Source: Shimia ponticola
GTDB lineage: Bacteria > Pseudomonadota > Alphaproteobacteria > Rhodobacterales > Rhodobacteraceae
NCBI RefSeq assembly: GCF_007995215.1
Contig: NZ_VCDK01000003.1
Coordinates: forward strand, 868,001-932,000
DNA: 64,000 nucleotides
Reading direction: 5' to 3'
Every line of letters begins with the position of its first letter. Positions within the stretch are counted from its first letter, which is position 1. The position numbers and the translations under genes were made by a program. The notes beneath the pieces are model-generated. The model was not told where the DNA came from, did no database searches, and saw only the letters and a program-made list of their open reading frames with translations. This document shows positions 53,754 to 63,005 of this stretch, one piece after another.

Positions 53754-54401
53754 ATGAGATACCTTGCGATCATAGCTGCGGCGGCCCTCGTGTCGGCATG
53801 CGGGAACAGCGATCCGGTGTATAATTTCAATCACCGCGAAGCAGGGTCGAGCATTGACGAGGGCGGCTTCGGCAACCCGACCATGCACAACATGATGGTG
53901 ATGACTGGCCAACGGTCCTACGCCATCGACTTGGGCAAACGCTTTGCCAGCGAAGTGCCATCAACGGTCACGTTCGAGTTCAATTCATCAGTTTTGGACG
54001 GCACTGCCCGTCAGATCCTGCGCCAGCAGGCCGGTTTCATGCGCCAATTCCCAGAAGTGCGTTTCCGGGTTTACGGTCACACCGATCTGGTCGGTTCGGA
54101 CGCCTACAATCGCAGCTTGGGCCAACGCCGCGCCGACGCTGTGGTGCATCACCTGTCATCGCTGGGTATCAGCCGCAGTCGGCTCGAAGCTGTGGTCAGC
54201 TTTGGCGAAACGCAGCCACTGATCTATACCAATGATCGCGAACGCAGGAACCGCCGCACCGTGACGGAAGTGTCCGGTTTCGTGCAAAACCACCCCGTTG
54301 TGATGCAGGGCAAATACGCCGAAATCGTACTACGCCAGTACTATGGCGGTGGAGACGGTGGTGGTGAAGGTGCCGCCGGTTTGGGCATTACGTCGCCCTA
54401 A
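53754..54401 (+). CDS. OmpA-domain lipoprotein of the Tad locus
   Basis: A 215-residue lipoprotein: MRYLAIIAAAALVSAC is the signal and lipobox (Cys16). The OmpA C-terminal domain has VTFEFNSSVLDGTARQIL, VYGHTDLVGSDAYNRSLGQR and RRADAVVHHL, which binds peptidoglycan. The C-terminus is Gly-rich. It occupies the place where other Tad loci carry CpaD, so it may be its functional counterpart. Confidence 0.88.
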   Translation: MRYLAIIAAAALVSACGNSDPVYNFNHREAGSSIDEGGFGNPTMHNMMVMTGQRSYAIDLGKRFASEVPSTVTFEFNSSVLDGTARQILRQQAGFMRQFPEVRFRVYGHTDLVGSDAYNRSLGQRRADAVVHHLSSLGISRSRLEAVVSFGETQPLIYTNDRERRNRRTVTEVSGFVQNHPVVMQGKYAEIVLRQYYGGGDGGGEGAAGLGITSP

Positions 54402-54410
54402 GTGAAACAG

Positions 54411-54437
54411 TCGCCAAGTTGTGGCGATAGTTTGTTT
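54411..54437 (+). terminator. Intrinsic terminator after the OmpA lipoprotein gene
   Basis: TCGCCA and TGGCGA (54411-54416, 54422-54427) form a 6-bp stem with loop AGTTG, followed by the T-rich TAGTTTGTTT. It suggests that cpaE onward has its own promoter. Confidence 0.6.
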
Positions 54438-54495
54438 ACCGTCCTTAGACATTTCACAGTAATTCGGTCTTTTGGCCCCAATGTCGCCCCCTTTG

Positions 54496-54553
54496 ACCAG
54501 CATCCCTGCTGGTGAGGAAATTTGTGGGGCGAAAGCCCTGCCGGTTTCGGAGG
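54496..54553 (+). promoter_or_regulatory. Possible structured leader of cpaE
   Basis: Three short hairpins lie in tandem: ACCAGCA/TGCTGGT (54496-54502, 54507-54513), GGGC-GAAA-GCCC (54527-54538, a GNRA tetraloop) and a small CCG-GTTT-CGG. They lie about 70-125 bases upstream of the cpaE ATG. I did not recognise a known riboswitch core, including the cyclic-di-GMP types. Confidence 0.35.
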
Positions 54554-54619
54554 GGCACATAACAATTCGTCAACCAAGACGACGCCGTTCCAGAACCGGT
54601 CCATGTAAAGGCCGAAGTA

Positions 54620-55864
54620 ATGAGCAGCGGTACGCTACAACCAGAACCTACCCCGATCCGGGCCTGTACGATCAGCCGGGATGTGACCAATTTCGATCTC
54701 TTGATCGATGACATGGAGGCCATCCTTGGCGAAAGCTGGGGTGATCTTGGGTTTGAAGAAGTCTTGGCATTTCTGGATCAACCTGATGCCGAAACGCTTG
54801 AGTTCGTCGCGATCGCGCTTGATGACGATGATGCAGACGACCTTGCAAACATCACGGCCATCATCACTTCAGCGCGGGCCAAGGGAATCAAATCCATCAT
54901 CGTCGCCGAAGATCTGTCGACGGCGACCTTGCACCAATTGCTGCGCAATGGCGCGGACGAATTCATCCCCTACCCCTTGCCCGAGAACGAATTGGCGCAA
55001 GTGGTCGAGCGTCTCAGACAACCCGAGCCTGTTGCGGCTGCACCTACTCCGCAGGAACATCGCCCGACCCTCGTGGCGACTGGGGACCGCGATGGCGTGA
55101 TCTTCCCTGTTCACGGCCTCGCTGGAGGCACCGGAGCCACCACATTTGCGGTCAACCTTGCTTGGGAACTTGCGAATATTCAGACCGACAAACCGCCGCG
55201 CGTATGTCTGTTGGACCTCGATCTGCAATATGGTGCAGCGGCGACCTATCTGGACTTGCCGCGCCGCGACTCCGTTCTTGAGATGCTGCAAGACACCGAA
55301 AGCATGGACAATGATGTCTTCATGCAGGCGCTCCTCGCGTTCAACGACCGTCTGCATGTCATGACGGCCCCGTCCGAGATCGTTCCGCTTGATTTGGTCG
55401 ATCAGACCGATATCGGGCGCATTCTTGCTGCCGCGCGGGCGAATTTCGACTTTGTCGTCGTCGATATGCCCAAAACGCTGGTGCAGTGGACCGAAACCGT
55501 CCTGCTTGAAAGCCACGTTTATTTCGCAGTGATGGAGCTTGATCTGCGGTCGGCCCAAAACGCGCTGCGGCTGAAAAAAGCACTGCAAGCCGAAGATTTG
55601 CCGTTCGAGAAACTGCGCTTTGCCATCAACCGTTCGCCGGGGCTGATGGATGTCACGGGACGCTCGCGGATCAAACGCCTGTCGGAAAGCCTGAATTTGA
55701 CGATCAACATCCAGCTTCCCGACGGAGGCAAGACCATCGCCCAGGCTGGGGATCACGGCGTGCCGCTCTCGGACGCGTCACCCAAGAACCCGCTTCGCAA
55801 GGAAATCCTGAAACTCGCTGAATCGCTCTTTGATCTCAGCCACGACGACGCCGAAGCAGCATAG
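54620..55864 (+). CDS. cpaE: Tad pilus localisation ATPase CpaE/TadZ
   Basis: A 414-residue protein with an N-terminal receiver-like domain (about 25-135) and a C-terminal MinD/ParA-like ATPase domain. The deviant Walker A region is HGLAGGTGATTFAVNLA, which lacks the usual lysine, as is common in TadZ. LLDLDLQYGAAATYLDL is the Walker A' region. It places the apparatus in the cell. cpaF follows 11 bases later. Confidence 0.93.
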   Translation: MSSGTLQPEPTPIRACTISRDVTNFDLLIDDMEAILGESWGDLGFEEVLAFLDQPDAETLEFVAIALDDDDADDLANITAIITSARAKGIKSIIVAEDLSTATLHQLLRNGADEFIPYPLPENELAQVVERLRQPEPVAAAPTPQEHRPTLVATGDRDGVIFPVHGLAGGTGATTFAVNLAWELANIQTDKPPRVCLLDLDLQYGAAATYLDLPRRDSVLEMLQDTESMDNDVFMQALLAFNDRLHVMTAPSEIVPLDLVDQTDIGRILAAARANFDFVVVDMPKTLVQWTETVLLESHVYFAVMELDLRSAQNALRLKKALQAEDLPFEKLRFAINRSPGLMDVTGRSRIKRLSESLNLTINIQLPDGGKTIAQAGDHGVPLSDASPKNPLRKEILKLAESLFDLSHDDAEAA

Positions 55865-55875
55865 AAGGCCAAGCC

Positions 55876-57312
55876 ATGTTTTCACGCTACAAGAAAACCA
55901 CCGGCGCAGAACCCGTGCAGCCTGCGCAGGCGGTTCAAACCAAAGCCGCCCCTGCCCCAGCCCCCAAAATGGCTCGGAAGCATGCCACTGCCGCGAAATC
56001 GGCGACCCCAACGCCAGCCGACAAAGAAAAACGGCGCAAGGAACGGCTGGCCGAGATCAAGCTTGAGTTGCACAAGTCGCTTCTCGACAATCTGAACCTT
56101 GCCGCCTTGGAAAAGGCGTCAGAGCAAGACCTGCGCGCCGAAATCACGGCCATCGCCAGCGAAACCCTCACCGAGATGGAAGTGGTCCTGAACCGCGAAG
56201 AGCGGCAGGCCCTGAACCAGGATCTCTATGACGAGGTCACGGGCCTTGGCCCGATTGAGCCACTTCTGAAAGACGACGACGTCAACGATATCCTGATCAA
56301 CGGACCCAAGCAGATCTTTGTCGAGCGCAAAGGCAAACTGTCGCTGTCTGAGATCACGTTCAAAGACGAAAAGCATCTGCTGCGCATTATCGACAAGATC
56401 GTGAGCGCCGTGGGCCGCCGGGTCGATGAATCCAACCCCTATGTGGACGCACGTTTGCAAGACGGCTCGCGCTTCAACGCAATGGTGTCACCCATCGCGG
56501 TGGACGGATCGCTGGTGTCGATCCGTAAGTTCAAGAAGGACAAGCTGGGGATCAACGACCTCGTGTCCTTTGGCGCGTTTTCCGAGGAAATGGCAGCCTA
56601 CCTTCAGGCCGCCTGCGCGACACGTCTGAATGTGATCGTCTCGGGGGGTACGGGTTCGGGTAAAACAACGACGCTCAATGCGCTGTCGTCATTCATCGAC
56701 AACTCCGAGCGCATCCTGACCATCGAAGACACCGCCGAACTTCAGCTGCAACAGACCCATGTGGGCCGGATGGAAAGCCGCCCTGCCAACGTCGAAGGCA
56801 AAGGTGCGGTTTCCCAACGCGACTGTCTGCGCAACGCCCTGCGGATGCGGCCTGACCGCATCATTGTCGGGGAAACGCGGGGCGAAGAAGTGATCGACAT
56901 GCTTCAGGCCATGAACACGGGTCACGACGGCTCGATGACCACGATCCACGCCAACAGCGCCCGCGACGGCATCAGCCGTCTGGAAAACATGGTCGCGATG
57001 GCAGGGATCGAAATGCCGATCAAGGCGGTCCGGTCCCAGATTGCCTCGGCTGTGAACCTGATCGTGCAGGCCTCGCGTCTACAGGACGGCTCGCGCCGCA
57101 TGGTGTCGATCACCGAGATCACCGGCATGGAAGGCGACGTCATCTCAATGCAAGAGGTGTTCCGCTACCAGCGCACAGGCCTGACGCCAGACAACAAGAT
57201 CATCGGCCATTTCACGGCCACCGGCGTTCGCAGTCACTATTCAGAACGGTTCAAGATGTGGGGCTACGACCTGCCGCCATCGTTGTTTGAACCGACCGTA
57301 CCGGAGTACTGA
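55876..57312 (+). CDS. cpaF: Tad pilus assembly ATPase CpaF/TadA
   Basis: The 478-residue secretion ATPase that powers pilin extension and retraction. An Ala/Lys-rich N-terminus is followed by the N-terminal domain, Walker [17 protein letters not shown] (256-271), Asp box [13 protein letters not shown], Walker [14 protein letters not shown] and the His box [10 protein letters not shown]-like [13 protein letters not shown]. All elements are present. tadB starts 3 bases later. Confidence 0.97.
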   Translation: MFSRYKKTTGAEPVQPAQAVQTKAAPAPAPKMARKHATAAKSATPTPADKEKRRKERLAEIKLELHKSLLDNLNLAALEKASEQDLRAEITAIASETLTEMEVVLNREERQALNQDLYDEVTGLGPIEPLLKDDDVNDILINGPKQIFVERKGKLSLSEITFKDEKHLLRIIDKIVSAVGRRVDESNPYVDARLQDGSRFNAMVSPIAVDGSLVSIRKFKKDKLGINDLVSFGAFSEEMAAYLQAACATRLNVIVSGGTGSGKTTTLNALSSFIDNSERILTIEDTAELQLQQTHVGRMESRPANVEGKGAVSQRDCLRNALRMRPDRIIVGETRGEEVIDMLQAMNTGHDGSMTTIHANSARDGISRLENMVAMAGIEMPIKAVRSQIASAVNLIVQASRLQDGSRRMVSITEITGMEGDVISMQEVFRYQRTGLTPDNKIIGHFTATGVRSHYSERFKMWGYDLPPSLFEPTVPEY

Positions 57313-57315
57313 GTT

Positions 57316-58284
57316 ATGAGTATCGGTCCTGAACCCATTATCTATGGTCTGATCTTTATCGCCGTCCTTGTGATGGTTGAAGGTCTGTATCTGACGGTTT
57401 TTGGTAAATCGATCAGCCTGAACAACCGCGTGAACCGCCGCCTTGAGCTGATGAAAAAGGGCTCTGGACGTGAACAGGTGCTCGAACAACTCCGAAAAGA
57501 GATGAACCAGCACCTCGACGCGAAAAAGGTGCCGCTCTATTCGCTGCTCGCTGAAAAGGCGCAAAAAGGCGGCATCGCCTTCACGCCGCTGCAAATCCTC
57601 ATGGTCATGGCCGGACTTGCCGCTGTCGCGTTCGTCGGCCTGACAATCGGGACCGGGGCAGATTTCATCGTCCGCGCGGGTGTCTCTGTGGTGATGGGCG
57701 TTGGCGGGGTCTTTGTCTGGATCAATAGCAAAGCCAAGAAACGCATGGGCCTGATCGAAGAACAGCTGCCAGATGCCGTGGAACTCATGGTGCGCAGCTT
57801 GCGTGTCGGTCACCCGTTTTCCTCCGCTCTGCAAATCGTGTCGAAAGAAGTGCCCGATCCGCTGGCCTCGGAATTCGGGGTGATCTCAGACGAGGCGGCC
57901 TATGGCCGCGATGTCGGCGAAGCGCTGAAACACATGGCCGAGCGGCTGGACATGCAGGACCTTCGCTTTCTTGCGGTTGCGGTGACGATCCAGCAGCAAT
58001 CCGGTGGTAACCTGGCCGAAGTTCTTGCGGGTTTGGCCGGAGTGATCCGGGCACGTTTCAAACTGTTTCGCCGGGTCAAGGCGATCACCGCCGAAGCAAA
58101 ATGGTCCGGCATGTTCCTGTCCGGCTTCCCGTTCGGCGCGCTGGTCATGATCAACGTGATCCAGCCCAATTACTATGACGAAGTGATGGAAACTGCCGTG
58201 TTCATTCCTGCCTGCCTCGTGGTGGCCGGATTCCTGATCACCAACATCTTCGTCATGAAATCCCTTGTGAACATCAAGGTGTAA
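57316..58284 (+). CDS. tadB: Tad pilus inner-membrane platform protein TadB
   Basis: A 322-residue GspF-like platform protein with hydrophobic segments near the N-terminus, about 95-140 and at the C-terminus. The type II secretion F domain has LPDAVELMVRSLRVGHPFSS and TIQQQSGGNLAEVLAGLAGV. It pairs with TadC, which begins 3 bases later. Confidence 0.95.
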   Translation: MSIGPEPIIYGLIFIAVLVMVEGLYLTVFGKSISLNNRVNRRLELMKKGSGREQVLEQLRKEMNQHLDAKKVPLYSLLAEKAQKGGIAFTPLQILMVMAGLAAVAFVGLTIGTGADFIVRAGVSVVMGVGGVFVWINSKAKKRMGLIEEQLPDAVELMVRSLRVGHPFSSALQIVSKEVPDPLASEFGVISDEAAYGRDVGEALKHMAERLDMQDLRFLAVAVTIQQQSGGNLAEVLAGLAGVIRARFKLFRRVKAITAEAKWSGMFLSGFPFGALVMINVIQPNYYDEVMETAVFIPACLVVAGFLITNIFVMKSLVNIKV

Positions 58285-58287
58285 GCG

Positions 58288-59244
58288 ATGAGCCAGATAC
58301 TCGATACACTTGGACCGCTGGGTCCGATCGTTTTCCTTGGCGCTCTTGGTCTGGCGCTGGTCATCGGCGCTGGCTTGCTGATGCTCAAAGCGCCGAAGGA
58401 CCCCTACGCGAAGCTCGAAGAAGTCGCCAAGGCCGAAGCGCGCACCGCAAGCAAGAAAGAACGCCTGCGTTATGACAACGGCGTAGATAAGCTTGAGAAA
58501 TACTCGAAATTCCTCGAACCGCAGGACGAGGAAGAGTTTTCGGCAATGCGCCTGAAGATGATCCAGGCGGGCTATCGTACAAAAAACGCTGTGCGCGTCT
58601 ATCACTTTGCGCAGTTTGCGCTTGGGCTCGGTCTGCTGGCGGCCGGTGTTCTCGTGGTACTGGTGCAATCCCAAGGGGAAGATCCGTCCATTCAACAGAT
58701 CTTTATGACCGCGCTCTTGCCCGCAATCGTGGGCTATATGCTGCCGAAATACTGGGTCACGAAACGGGTGCAGTCCCGGCAGGAAGAAATCAGCAACGGC
58801 TTCCCGGACAGTCTCGACCTGATGCTAGTCTGTGTCGAAGCCGGTCAGTCGCTCGACCAATCCATCATCCGTGTGTCTGAAGAAATGCGCTCAAGCTTTC
58901 CGGCACTGTCGGAAGAATTCATGATCGTCGCCCATGAAATGAAGGCCGGTAAAGAAAAGACCGCTGTTCTGCGGGACATGGCCGAACGCGCAGGCGTCCC
59001 GGACGTGGCAAGCTTTGTGACCGTTCTCATCCAGTCGCAGCAATTCGGTACGTCCATCGCCGAAGCCTTGCGGGTCTATGCTGGCGAGATGCGTGACAAA
59101 CGGGTGATGCGCGCCGAGGAAAAGGCGAATACACTGCCAACCAAGATGACGCTGGCCACGATGATGCTGACGGTTCCGCCGCTTCTCATCATCATGATCG
59201 GGCCGTCCATCTACGAGATTTATGTGCAGCTATACAACCGGTGA
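58288..59244 (+). CDS. tadC: Tad pilus inner-membrane platform protein TadC
   Basis: A 318-residue second platform protein. The T2SF domain has FPDSLDLMLVCVEAGQSLDQ and VLIQSQQFGTSIAEALRVYA, with terminal helices LATMMLTVPPLLIIMIGPSI. It follows tadB with 3 bases between, and its end overlaps or adjoins the TPR lipoprotein tadD. Confidence 0.95.
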   Translation: MSQILDTLGPLGPIVFLGALGLALVIGAGLLMLKAPKDPYAKLEEVAKAEARTASKKERLRYDNGVDKLEKYSKFLEPQDEEEFSAMRLKMIQAGYRTKNAVRVYHFAQFALGLGLLAAGVLVVLVQSQGEDPSIQQIFMTALLPAIVGYMLPKYWVTKRVQSRQEEISNGFPDSLDLMLVCVEAGQSLDQSIIRVSEEMRSSFPALSEEFMIVAHEMKAGKEKTAVLRDMAERAGVPDVASFVTVLIQSQQFGTSIAEALRVYAGEMRDKRVMRAEEKANTLPTKMTLATMMLTVPPLLIIMIGPSIYEIYVQLYNR

Positions 59245-59248
59245 CGCC

Positions 59249-59803
59249 GTGCTCCGCCTAGGGTTGGTCCTGATATCAATAACCACTTTGGCCGCTTGTT
59301 CGACAGGCGGCCTTCGTGCGTCGGATGACAGCCCCTTTGCCCCCTATTCGGCTGGCGAACGCACGGTCGACAATCTGAAGCTGGGCCACCGCCTGATGGC
59401 AGGCGGCGAACATGAACTCGCGCTCAAGGCCTTCACGCGGGCCGCGGGCGAAGATGGGCTGACCACCGAGGTTCTGATGGGGCTTGGTACCGCCAAACTG
59501 GCGCTGGGGCGTCTAGGGCAGGCTGAAAAGGACCTGCGCCGCGCCTATGACATCGAACCTGAAAACCCTGCCGTGCTCAACAATCTGGGCGTTGTGCTGA
59601 TGGAAACCGGTCAGACAAGCGAGGCCGAAGGCCTGTTTCGGCAAGCCTTCGCGCTCGACAACGGGAACTCGACTGAGATTCGGGACAACCTGCGTAAAGC
59701 GCTCGCAAAATTGGATAATCAGGTCTATAGTGATCCTAATACAGAGGCCTACCAAGTGGTCCGACGGGGCAGTTCCGACTATCTGATCGCAGAATTCCCT
59801 TAA
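59249..59803 (+). CDS. tadD: TPR lipoprotein TadD
   Basis: A TPR lipoprotein of about 184 residues that acts as pilotin-like assembly factor. With GTG at 59249 it starts MLRLGLVLISITTLAAC, a proper lipoprotein signal; an ATG at 59222 inside tadC is the other option. Three TPR-like repeats are visible (LKLGHRLMAGGEHELALKAF, GLGTAKLALGRLGQAEKDL, NLGVVLMETGQTSEAEGLF). Confidence 0.85.
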   Translation: MLRLGLVLISITTLAACSTGGLRASDDSPFAPYSAGERTVDNLKLGHRLMAGGEHELALKAFTRAAGEDGLTTEVLMGLGTAKLALGRLGQAEKDLRRAYDIEPENPAVLNNLGVVLMETGQTSEAEGLFRQAFALDNGNSTEIRDNLRKALAKLDNQVYSDPNTEAYQVVRRGSSDYLIAEFP

Positions 59804-59952
59804 CCACGGCCAAATGAAATTTGGGCAACGACCCAATTGCGCATGGATCAACCATGCCAAAGCAGAGGCAACCAAACCCGGGGTACGTCGTGCCAACCGG
59901 GGTCCCAAGACGGAAAATCCGCATGGGACACACGAGCAGAAAAGGACGCGAC

Positions 59953-60804
59953 ATGCGCAAGGCGACGCTTGTTTTGCTGCCAATGGTGATGGCGCTGACG
60001 GCCTGTGACCAGATGCAGGGCAATCAGGTCGAACGGGCCTTGAACGACGTCAATGTCGTCGATGAAACCAATCTGAACGATGTGATGCTGACGGTAGCCG
60101 ACCCGAATGAGGCGGTGTCCTATTTCCAACGCGCCAGCAAAGGCGACCCCAAGAGGATCGACCTGCAGCGTGGCCTCGCCCAATCGCTGATCCGGGCCAA
60201 ACGCCCGACCGAGGCGATCCCCGTCTGGAGGAAAATCGCCGCACATCCCGAAGCCACCAATGACGACCGTGTGGATCTGGCGGATGCCTTCATCCGCATC
60301 GGGCAATGGGACAATGCCGAGCAAACGCTCGACGCCATCCCCCCCACTCATGAAACCTTCAAACGCTATCGGCTTGAAGCGATGGTCGCTGACAGCAATC
60401 AGGAATGGTCAAACGCCGACAGCTTTTATGAAACAGCCGTAGGCTTGACCTCAAAGCCCGCCAGCATCCTAAACAACTGGGGCTATTCAAAGCTGACGCG
60501 CGGTGATTTCGGCGATGCAGAACAGCTGTTCGCTGACGCCATACGCCGCGATCAGACGCTGTTCACAGCCAAGAACAACCTTGTGCTCGCGCGCGGTGCG
60601 CAACGCAAATACGACCTGCCCGTTGTCCCAATGAGCCAGATCGAACGCGCACAACTGCTGCACACGCTAGGCCTGAGCGCGATCAAGCAAGGTGACGTGT
60701 CCACCGGCAAAGGTCTTTTGCGCGAAGCCATCGACACCCATCCGCAGCATTTCGAGGCCGCTGTACGCAGCCTGCGTGCGCTTGAAGCCAACGTCGCCAA
60801 CTGA
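59953..60804 (+). CDS. Second TPR lipoprotein of the Tad locus
   Basis: A 283-residue lipoprotein: MRKATLVLLPMVMALTAC is the signal with lipobox LTAC. TPR-like repeats run from about 60 to 260 (for example ILNNWGYSKLTRGDFGDAEQ). AAAGGACGCGAC precedes the ATG at 59953; the frame is open for 44 codons upstream with no signal sequence. Likely pilus assembly scaffold alongside TadD. The prepilin peptidase gene follows with a 2-base gap. Confidence 0.85.
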   Translation: MRKATLVLLPMVMALTACDQMQGNQVERALNDVNVVDETNLNDVMLTVADPNEAVSYFQRASKGDPKRIDLQRGLAQSLIRAKRPTEAIPVWRKIAAHPEATNDDRVDLADAFIRIGQWDNAEQTLDAIPPTHETFKRYRLEAMVADSNQEWSNADSFYETAVGLTSKPASILNNWGYSKLTRGDFGDAEQLFADAIRRDQTLFTAKNNLVLARGAQRKYDLPVVPMSQIERAQLLHTLGLSAIKQGDVSTGKGLLREAIDTHPQHFEAAVRSLRALEANVAN

Positions 60805-60806
60805 CG

Positions 60807-61328
60807 ATGGACAGCCTCCTTTCGGTTCTGGATCGTTTTGATCCAGCCTACCCTGCCTCCGCTGCGCTGGTCTTTTTGCTGATCATGGCCCCAGTCTGGG
60901 TCTTCATGTCATGGGACGACATGTCCAATCTGCGCATACGCAACGGTCTGGTTCTGTTTGTGCTTGGCGTGTTCGTTGTCCTTGGCCCGCTCCTGATGCC
61001 GATCAACCTCTATCTTGGCCAACTTCTTCAGATCACAATCGTATTTGCCGCAATCATCGTGCTCTATGCGGCTGGCACGATGGGCGGGGGTGACGCCAAA
61101 TTCATGGCTGCCGCCAGCCCGTTTTTCCTGCGTGAGGATTGGGTTCTGGTGCTGATGCTCTTTATCGCCTGCGCGCTTGCGGCCTTTGTGGTCCACAGGG
61201 CGTTTCTTTGGTTCGGAGCCGACCGTCAAACGCCGCTTTGGCTGTCGTGGCGGTCTGGAAAACGCTTTCCGCTGGGCTTTGCACTCGGCGGCGTTGTGAC
61301 CATCTATCTTGCCGCTGCAGCATTCTGA
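60807..61328 (+). CDS. cpaA: Prepilin peptidase CpaA/TadV
   Basis: A 173-residue membrane aspartic protease that removes the Flp leader. The two catalytic aspartates are Asp38 in SWDDMSNLRI and Asp96 in GGGDAKFM (GxGD motif). It lacks the N-methylation domain, as usual for TadV. The stop abuts that of the convergent membrane protein (TGATCA). Confidence 0.93.
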   Translation: MDSLLSVLDRFDPAYPASAALVFLLIMAPVWVFMSWDDMSNLRIRNGLVLFVLGVFVVLGPLLMPINLYLGQLLQITIVFAAIIVLYAAGTMGGGDAKFMAAASPFFLREDWVLVLMLFIACALAAFVVHRAFLWFGADRQTPLWLSWRSGKRFPLGFALGGVVTIYLAAAAF

Positions 61329-62888
61329 TCACCGCGCGTAGAGTGTATAAAGCTCGGCATCGACAATCTTGCGCATCGGCACATCCTCAAGGTCGCGCAG
61401 GATCAGGTTACGTACACCGCTTAGCACGGGACAGGTCGGCACAAGCACGTAATCCGCATCTGCCAGACCCGAAAGATTGTCATAGTACCATGGAGCTCCG
61501 CCACGCAGCCGCGCATGATTTCCGAAAAGCCAATAGGGCCCATAAACATCCGCCGCAAAGATGCGCCCACCCTGCGCCAATTCCCGCGCCGCTAAATCCC
61601 CGGCGATTGACGCGAAATAGGCCGCCTGTGGCTCAGTCCGGCAATTGCGCAGCGGCTCGCCCATGAACTCAGGCGGATCGCTTGGAACCATACCTGCCAC
61701 CGGCGTAATGCCCTCGAGCGGTGTATTCGCCTGAATGCGGTTCGCCTTGACCCGGCTTACCCTCACATCTTGATGTAACGTCCCTCCGGCCAGAACCGGC
61801 GTGTACTGCGCGGTCGGGATCATCAGATGCCTGAATGGGCTGACGGCCATATTCATATAGCTCGGCGTCACAAACGCCGCGCAAGCCACGGCACCAGCTA
61901 TCAAAGGGAGACGCGTTTTCTCATCCGTGCGCGCCGCAGCCCATACCCCAAGCATCAGAGCCAACAACATCAACCATTGCGGGTCGTTTCCGAAGTTTTG
62001 ATAGGTGATGTAGGCCCCGACCGGCAGAAGAACGATGGTCATCAGCGCCGCCTTGTTGTCGCCCTGCAAACGCAGAACCAACGCCATTGCGAGCACCACC
62101 AACGTCGCGCCAATATAAGGCGGAGATCGCAGCACCTCTTGGAAATCGATCCCCGGCTGCGCCCGCAGATCCGATCCGGCGACAATCAGCAGATCTTTGA
62201 GATAGGCATCCCAATACCCCAACCCATGAACGGCCGTCATCATGGCCGCAATCAAAAGCCCGGTTCCAACCCCACCGGCCAGCATCCGCCCTTGCCCCGT
62301 CAGCACACCGAACAGCACGACCACCGGCGCGATGGTGACGAAAAAGGTCACCTTGATCAGCGCCAGCATCGCAATCGCCAGACCGATGATCACACCGTCC
62401 AGCACCGATTGACGGCGCGGGGAAAAAGCCGATGCCAGCACCGCAACAAAAGCCAAGGCCCAAGCCCAGCGGTTATAGTGCATCGACACGCTCACACCCT
62501 GCCGCGCTTCTCCGTGGATCAGAGCCGTACACAGGATCAGGATCATCGCACCAAAGGCCAGCATTGCCCAGTTCGGAACCCGACGCCGGGCCACATAGAC
62601 AGCCATTGCCAGAACGACAGCGGCCACCAGAACCTGCGCTGCCAAAAACGCTTCTCCTGCCGACAGCCCCCACCGTGCGAAGAGCACAATCGGTGCAAAG
62701 GCCAGCACCCCGATGGGCGTCATGAAATCCACATGCGGGAGCTCGCCGCTTGCCATGCGTTCGACAATGGCGATCATGTGCAACGCATCGCCCGTATGCA
62801 TCGTCAGGTTCAGCCCCTGCGGCACGATCAAAGCGGCTGCAAATGCAACGAATGCGCCCAAAAGGACGAATGTGGACTGCCTGCTCAT
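61329..62888 (-). CDS. Polytopic membrane protein, GT-C glycosyltransferase-like
   Basis: A 519-residue protein with about ten to twelve hydrophobic segments and a soluble C-terminal region (from about 360). The first loop, between helix 1 and the next, has MHTGDALHMIAIVERM and ELPHVDFMTPIG, with acidic residues placed as in GT-C enzymes that use polyprenyl-linked sugars. That assignment is by architecture only; I do not recognise a named family. Its position beside the Tad locus, with a polyprenyl-sugar pathway on the other side, makes pilus or envelope glycosylation worth considering. Confidence 0.55.
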   Translation of the reverse strand: MSRQSTFVLLGAFVAFAAALIVPQGLNLTMHTGDALHMIAIVERMASGELPHVDFMTPIGVLAFAPIVLFARWGLSAGEAFLAAQVLVAAVVLAMAVYVARRRVPNWAMLAFGAMILILCTALIHGEARQGVSVSMHYNRWAWALAFVAVLASAFSPRRQSVLDGVIIGLAIAMLALIKVTFFVTIAPVVVLFGVLTGQGRMLAGGVGTGLLIAAMMTAVHGLGYWDAYLKDLLIVAGSDLRAQPGIDFQEVLRSPPYIGATLVVLAMALVLRLQGDNKAALMTIVLLPVGAYITYQNFGNDPQWLMLLALMLGVWAAARTDEKTRLPLIAGAVACAAFVTPSYMNMAVSPFRHLMIPTAQYTPVLAGGTLHQDVRVSRVKANRIQANTPLEGITPVAGMVPSDPPEFMGEPLRNCRTEPQAAYFASIAGDLAARELAQGGRIFAADVYGPYWLFGNHARLRGGAPWYYDNLSGLADADYVLVPTCPVLSGVRNLILRDLEDVPMRKIVDAELYTLYAR

Positions 62889-63005
62889 CTGACTGATTTT
62901 CGCCAGTTTGTTGTCGTTATTTTCTGATTATCCCGGTTTGCCCGCCTCAGTCATGCCCTTTTCCGAATTTATTTCAGGGGCAAAGGGCAAATTGGGTGAC
63001 GAACA

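Noticed and set aside
54496-54560. Cyclic-di-GMP (GEMM) riboswitch before cpaE
   Set aside because: A GNRA loop is present, but the conserved GEMM core is absent.
61827-62927. A 366-codon plus-strand frame, rich in His, Gln and Arg
   Set aside because: Mirror of the hydrophobic membrane protein on the minus strand; composition is not protein-like.
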